NCBI GenBank assembly: GCA_018066125.1
Contig: JAGHSA010000021.1
Location: 1-45,252 of the forward strand
Length of the DNA stretch: 45,252 nucleotides
Origin: Candidatus Cryptobacteroides onthequi
Lineage (GTDB): Bacteria > Bacteroidota > Bacteroidia > Bacteroidales > UBA932
Direction: 5' to 3'
The notes under the pieces were generated by a model. It did no database searches. It was given only the letters and a program-made list of their open reading frames with translations, and had not been told where the DNA came from. Of the stretch, positions 43,600 through 45,252 are shown piece after piece. Numbering within the stretch: the stretch's first letter is position 1; each line of letters starts with the position of its first letter. Position numbers and translations under genes: made by a program.

Positions 43600-44705
43600 T
43601 ATGCAATAGTTTTCTGAATGAGTCTGTCACCTTCTTCCGCAGGATCGCCTGCGATGCCTGCCTGATGTGCAGCCACGACACAGGCGCCATGGTAGTTGAT
43701 CTGGCGGAGCTTCTCGCTGAGGCCTTCCTTGCAGTCGCGTGTACGGAGCATGATAGGCTCCATCGCAGGAGTGTTGTGCTCCGAGCCGAATGTCACGGTG
43801 AAGCCCTCATCCTGAAGGTAGCCGGCATAGCTTTCGAGCACAGCTGTAGTGTTGCGTGTGGTGATGAACTCTACCGAATTGATACCACGCTTCTTGAGAG
43901 TGTCCGCACATTTCTGGAGGTCCCCCTCGAAATCGGTGAAGCAGCCCTTCGCATCATCGGCAAGGAACGGATACGTAGGTATGCCGCCGGCAGCCTTGAT
44001 GATGTTCTGGACTGTCTCCATAGGCAGGAATGCCTTCGGATCCTCCGGCACAAATGCGGCGCCGCCCGACTTGAGGAGGTTGCCACGGAGCTCGTTCTCC
44101 ACTGCTGCAGCGTTGTCTATGGCAGACTTGAGCGGCTTGCCACAGAGTACTTCGTAGAATGAGAGAGCGGCCTCCTCCGTGCTGAACTTCTCTGCCACAG
44201 CGAGCCTGAGTGCCTTGGCGAGATGACGCTCACGCACCGAACCGCGTGTCAGGGTCTTCACCACCTCGTCGAATGAGATATTGAAGCCTGCCTTGACAGC
44301 ATCGAGCCTGGCGTTGAGCTTCTCGCACATGCGGCCAACCTGGGCATTGGATTCAGCCTTGACAGCGGCGAGCTGACGTGCCTCCTCCCCTTTGAGGATG
44401 ACAGGATAGGAAAGGCCCTTGCCGCTGAGGTAGGTACGGCCCGGATTGTTCGGGTCATTGACCCTTAGACCTGCTGCCTGATCCTCGCTGTTGAGAGATA
44501 TGAATTCGATATTGAACAGAGGGAAGAGGTGGCGTCTGCCACACTCTTCACTCCATTCCCTATATCCATCCAGTGAATAGAAGTCATTGATACCTACGAC
44601 CTTCACACCCTCTGCAGCGGCCATGTCGAGAGCCTGGCAGACACCGTCGAACGCACTGAAGGAGTACGGTGTGTGGAGGTGGGCGTTTACATCGGTGATT
44701 GCCAT
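43599..44705 (-). CDS. PHP-domain metal-dependent hydrolase-like protein
   Basis: A 368-residue cytoplasmic protein. NAHLHTPYSFSAF holds the first metal ligands (H9, H11) of the PHP fold, GINDFYSLDGY follows where PHP proteins have a TDH motif, NIEFIS is the next conserved strand with Glu, and FGSEHNTPAM near the end replaces the usual SDAH. Relatives are phosphoesterases, for example histidinol phosphatase. A helical insert occupies about residues 100-220. I infer a sugar-phosphate or nucleotide phosphatase role in the surrounding catabolic operon. It is coupled to the aldolase gene by TAATG and lies 2 bp after the TPP-enzyme gene. Confidence 0.65.
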   Translation of the reverse strand: MAITDVNAHLHTPYSFSAFDGVCQALDMAAAEGVKVVGINDFYSLDGYREWSEECGRRHLFPLFNIEFISLNSEDQAAGLRVNDPNNPGRTYLSGKGLSYPVILKGEEARQLAAVKAESNAQVGRMCEKLNARLDAVKAGFNISFDEVVKTLTRGSVRERHLAKALRLAVAEKFSTEEAALSFYEVLCGKPLKSAIDNAAAVENELRGNLLKSGGAAFVPEDPKAFLPMETVQNIIKAAGGIPTYPFLADDAKGCFTDFEGDLQKCADTLKKRGINSVEFITTRNTTAVLESYAGYLQDEGFTVTFGSEHNTPAMEPIMLRTRDCKEGLSEKLRQINYHGACVVAAHQAGIAGDPAEEGDRLIQKTIA

Positions 44706-44707
44706 GA

Positions 44708-45252
44708 CTAGATTCCCTTCTTTGATCTGAGAATCTGCTGGGCACCTGTGAAGTTCTGTGTAGGAACATAGTCCTTGAGCGGAACCATCTTCTCGTTGAT
44801 CACGTCGAGGAACCAGCTTGGCTGAGGGAAGAATGCCTCTTCGAGCTCATGGCAAGGGGTGATCCAGTTGCGTGAACCGAGAACTGCAGGAGCAGCGTCG
44901 AGATAGTCGAAGCAGAGGTCTGCGATGTTTGCAGCGAGGTCATTGAGGTATGATCCGCGTGCAGATGCGTCACCGGCGATGATGATGCGGCCTGTCTTCT
45001 TCACAGACTCGATGACCTTCTCATAGTTGAATGGCACGAGAGTGCGGGCGTCGATGACCTCAGCCTCCATGCCGTACTTCTCCTTGAGCTCGTCAGCAGC
45101 CTTGAGTGCGCGGTAGAGGGTGGCACCGATGGTAAGGAAGGTGACATCCTTTCCGACTCTCTTGACATCAGGCTCTCCGAGAGGAATCTCATAGTACTCT
45201 GCAGGAACGCCTTCCTTGTGGAATTCCTCACCCTTGTCGTAGATGCGCTGGC
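44708..45252 (-). CDS. Transketolase-like / 2-oxoacid dehydrogenase E1 beta-type enzyme, C-terminal part
   Basis: A partial gene: the frame is open to the right edge and encodes the last 180 residues. YYEIPLGEPDVKRVGKDVTFLTIGATLYRALKA is the junction into the C-terminal transketolase domain, and VIDARTLVPFNYEKVIESVKKTGR is the classic E1-beta pattern; NWITPCHELEEAFFP is near the end. These thiamine-diphosphate enzymes decarboxylate 2-oxoacids or cleave acetoin-like ketones. Whether the alpha part is fused or separate lies outside the window. It is the first visible gene of the operon, 2 bp before the PHP gene. Confidence 0.85.
   Translation of the reverse strand, partial: QRIYDKGEEFHKEGVPAEYYEIPLGEPDVKRVGKDVTFLTIGATLYRALKAADELKEKYGMEAEVIDARTLVPFNYEKVIESVKKTGRIIIAGDASARGSYLNDLAANIADLCFDYLDAAPAVLGSRNWITPCHELEEAFFPQPSWFLDVINEKMVPLKDYVPTQNFTGAQQILRSKKGI

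Overview
The window reads as a chromosomal segment of a Bacteroidales bacterium with a GC-rich coding style (family inferred only; Rikenellaceae-like gut lineages would fit). The evidence is a set of Bacteroidetes-type promoters (TTG, 19-20 bp, TAnnTTTG), an S46 dipeptidyl peptidase, a DUF5020 outer-membrane channel, a fimbrillin-like lipoprotein and little use of Shine-Dalgarno sites. I see no tRNA, rRNA, CRISPR array, insertion sequence or phage gene. Genes are tightly packed, often with 1-nt TAATG or 4-nt ATGA overlaps.

Layout. 1-208: a structured leftward transcript candidate. 209-5049: an RluA-type pseudouridine synthase, a DPP11-type peptidase and a LamG/PHP-like lipoprotein. 5236-7912 (minus): purA and a MATE exporter. 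7973-12268 (plus): a pyrimidine operon pyrK-pyrD-pyrF-pyrE-pyrB, preceded by a 48-codon leader ORF and closed by a terminator; pyrB carries a fused PyrI-type zinc domain. 12507-15419 (minus): a DMT-family transporter and a fimbrillin/lipase lipoprotein. 15540-19005 (minus): a nucleobase-uptake operon with a uracil-type permease, a Tsx-like outer-membrane channel and a guanine/hypoxanthine-type permease. 19146-29314 (plus): a complete histidine operon hisG-D-C-B-H-A-F-IE controlled by a His-codon leader peptide and attenuator, with a tandem SGNH hydrolase and an unrecognised secreted protein attached at its end. 29482-34900 (minus): a porin-potA-potB-potC-potD operon for polyamine uptake, behind a leader with mutually exclusive hairpins. 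35052-37297 (minus): a BASS transporter and an acyltransferase. 37364-40165 (minus): a tandem class II aldolase, a DUF456 protein and a second BASS-like transporter. 40356-45252 (minus): an operon that runs off the right edge with a thiamine-enzyme beta part, a PHP protein, an aldolase/dehydrogenase fusion and a sorbose-phosphate-reductase-like dehydrogenase.

How it fits together. Nucleotide metabolism dominates the first half: adenylosuccinate synthesis, de novo UMP synthesis and nucleobase salvage. The regulatory architecture is the most striking part. The his operon has a textbook attenuator whose leader peptide appears to be leaderless. The pyr operon has a U-rich leader ORF that also starts at the predicted transcription start. 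The polyamine operon has an apparent terminator/antiterminator switch. The right end holds what looks like an uncharacterised sugar or sugar-acid catabolic cluster built around class II aldolases. All functional calls come from reading motifs by eye; no database search was run.
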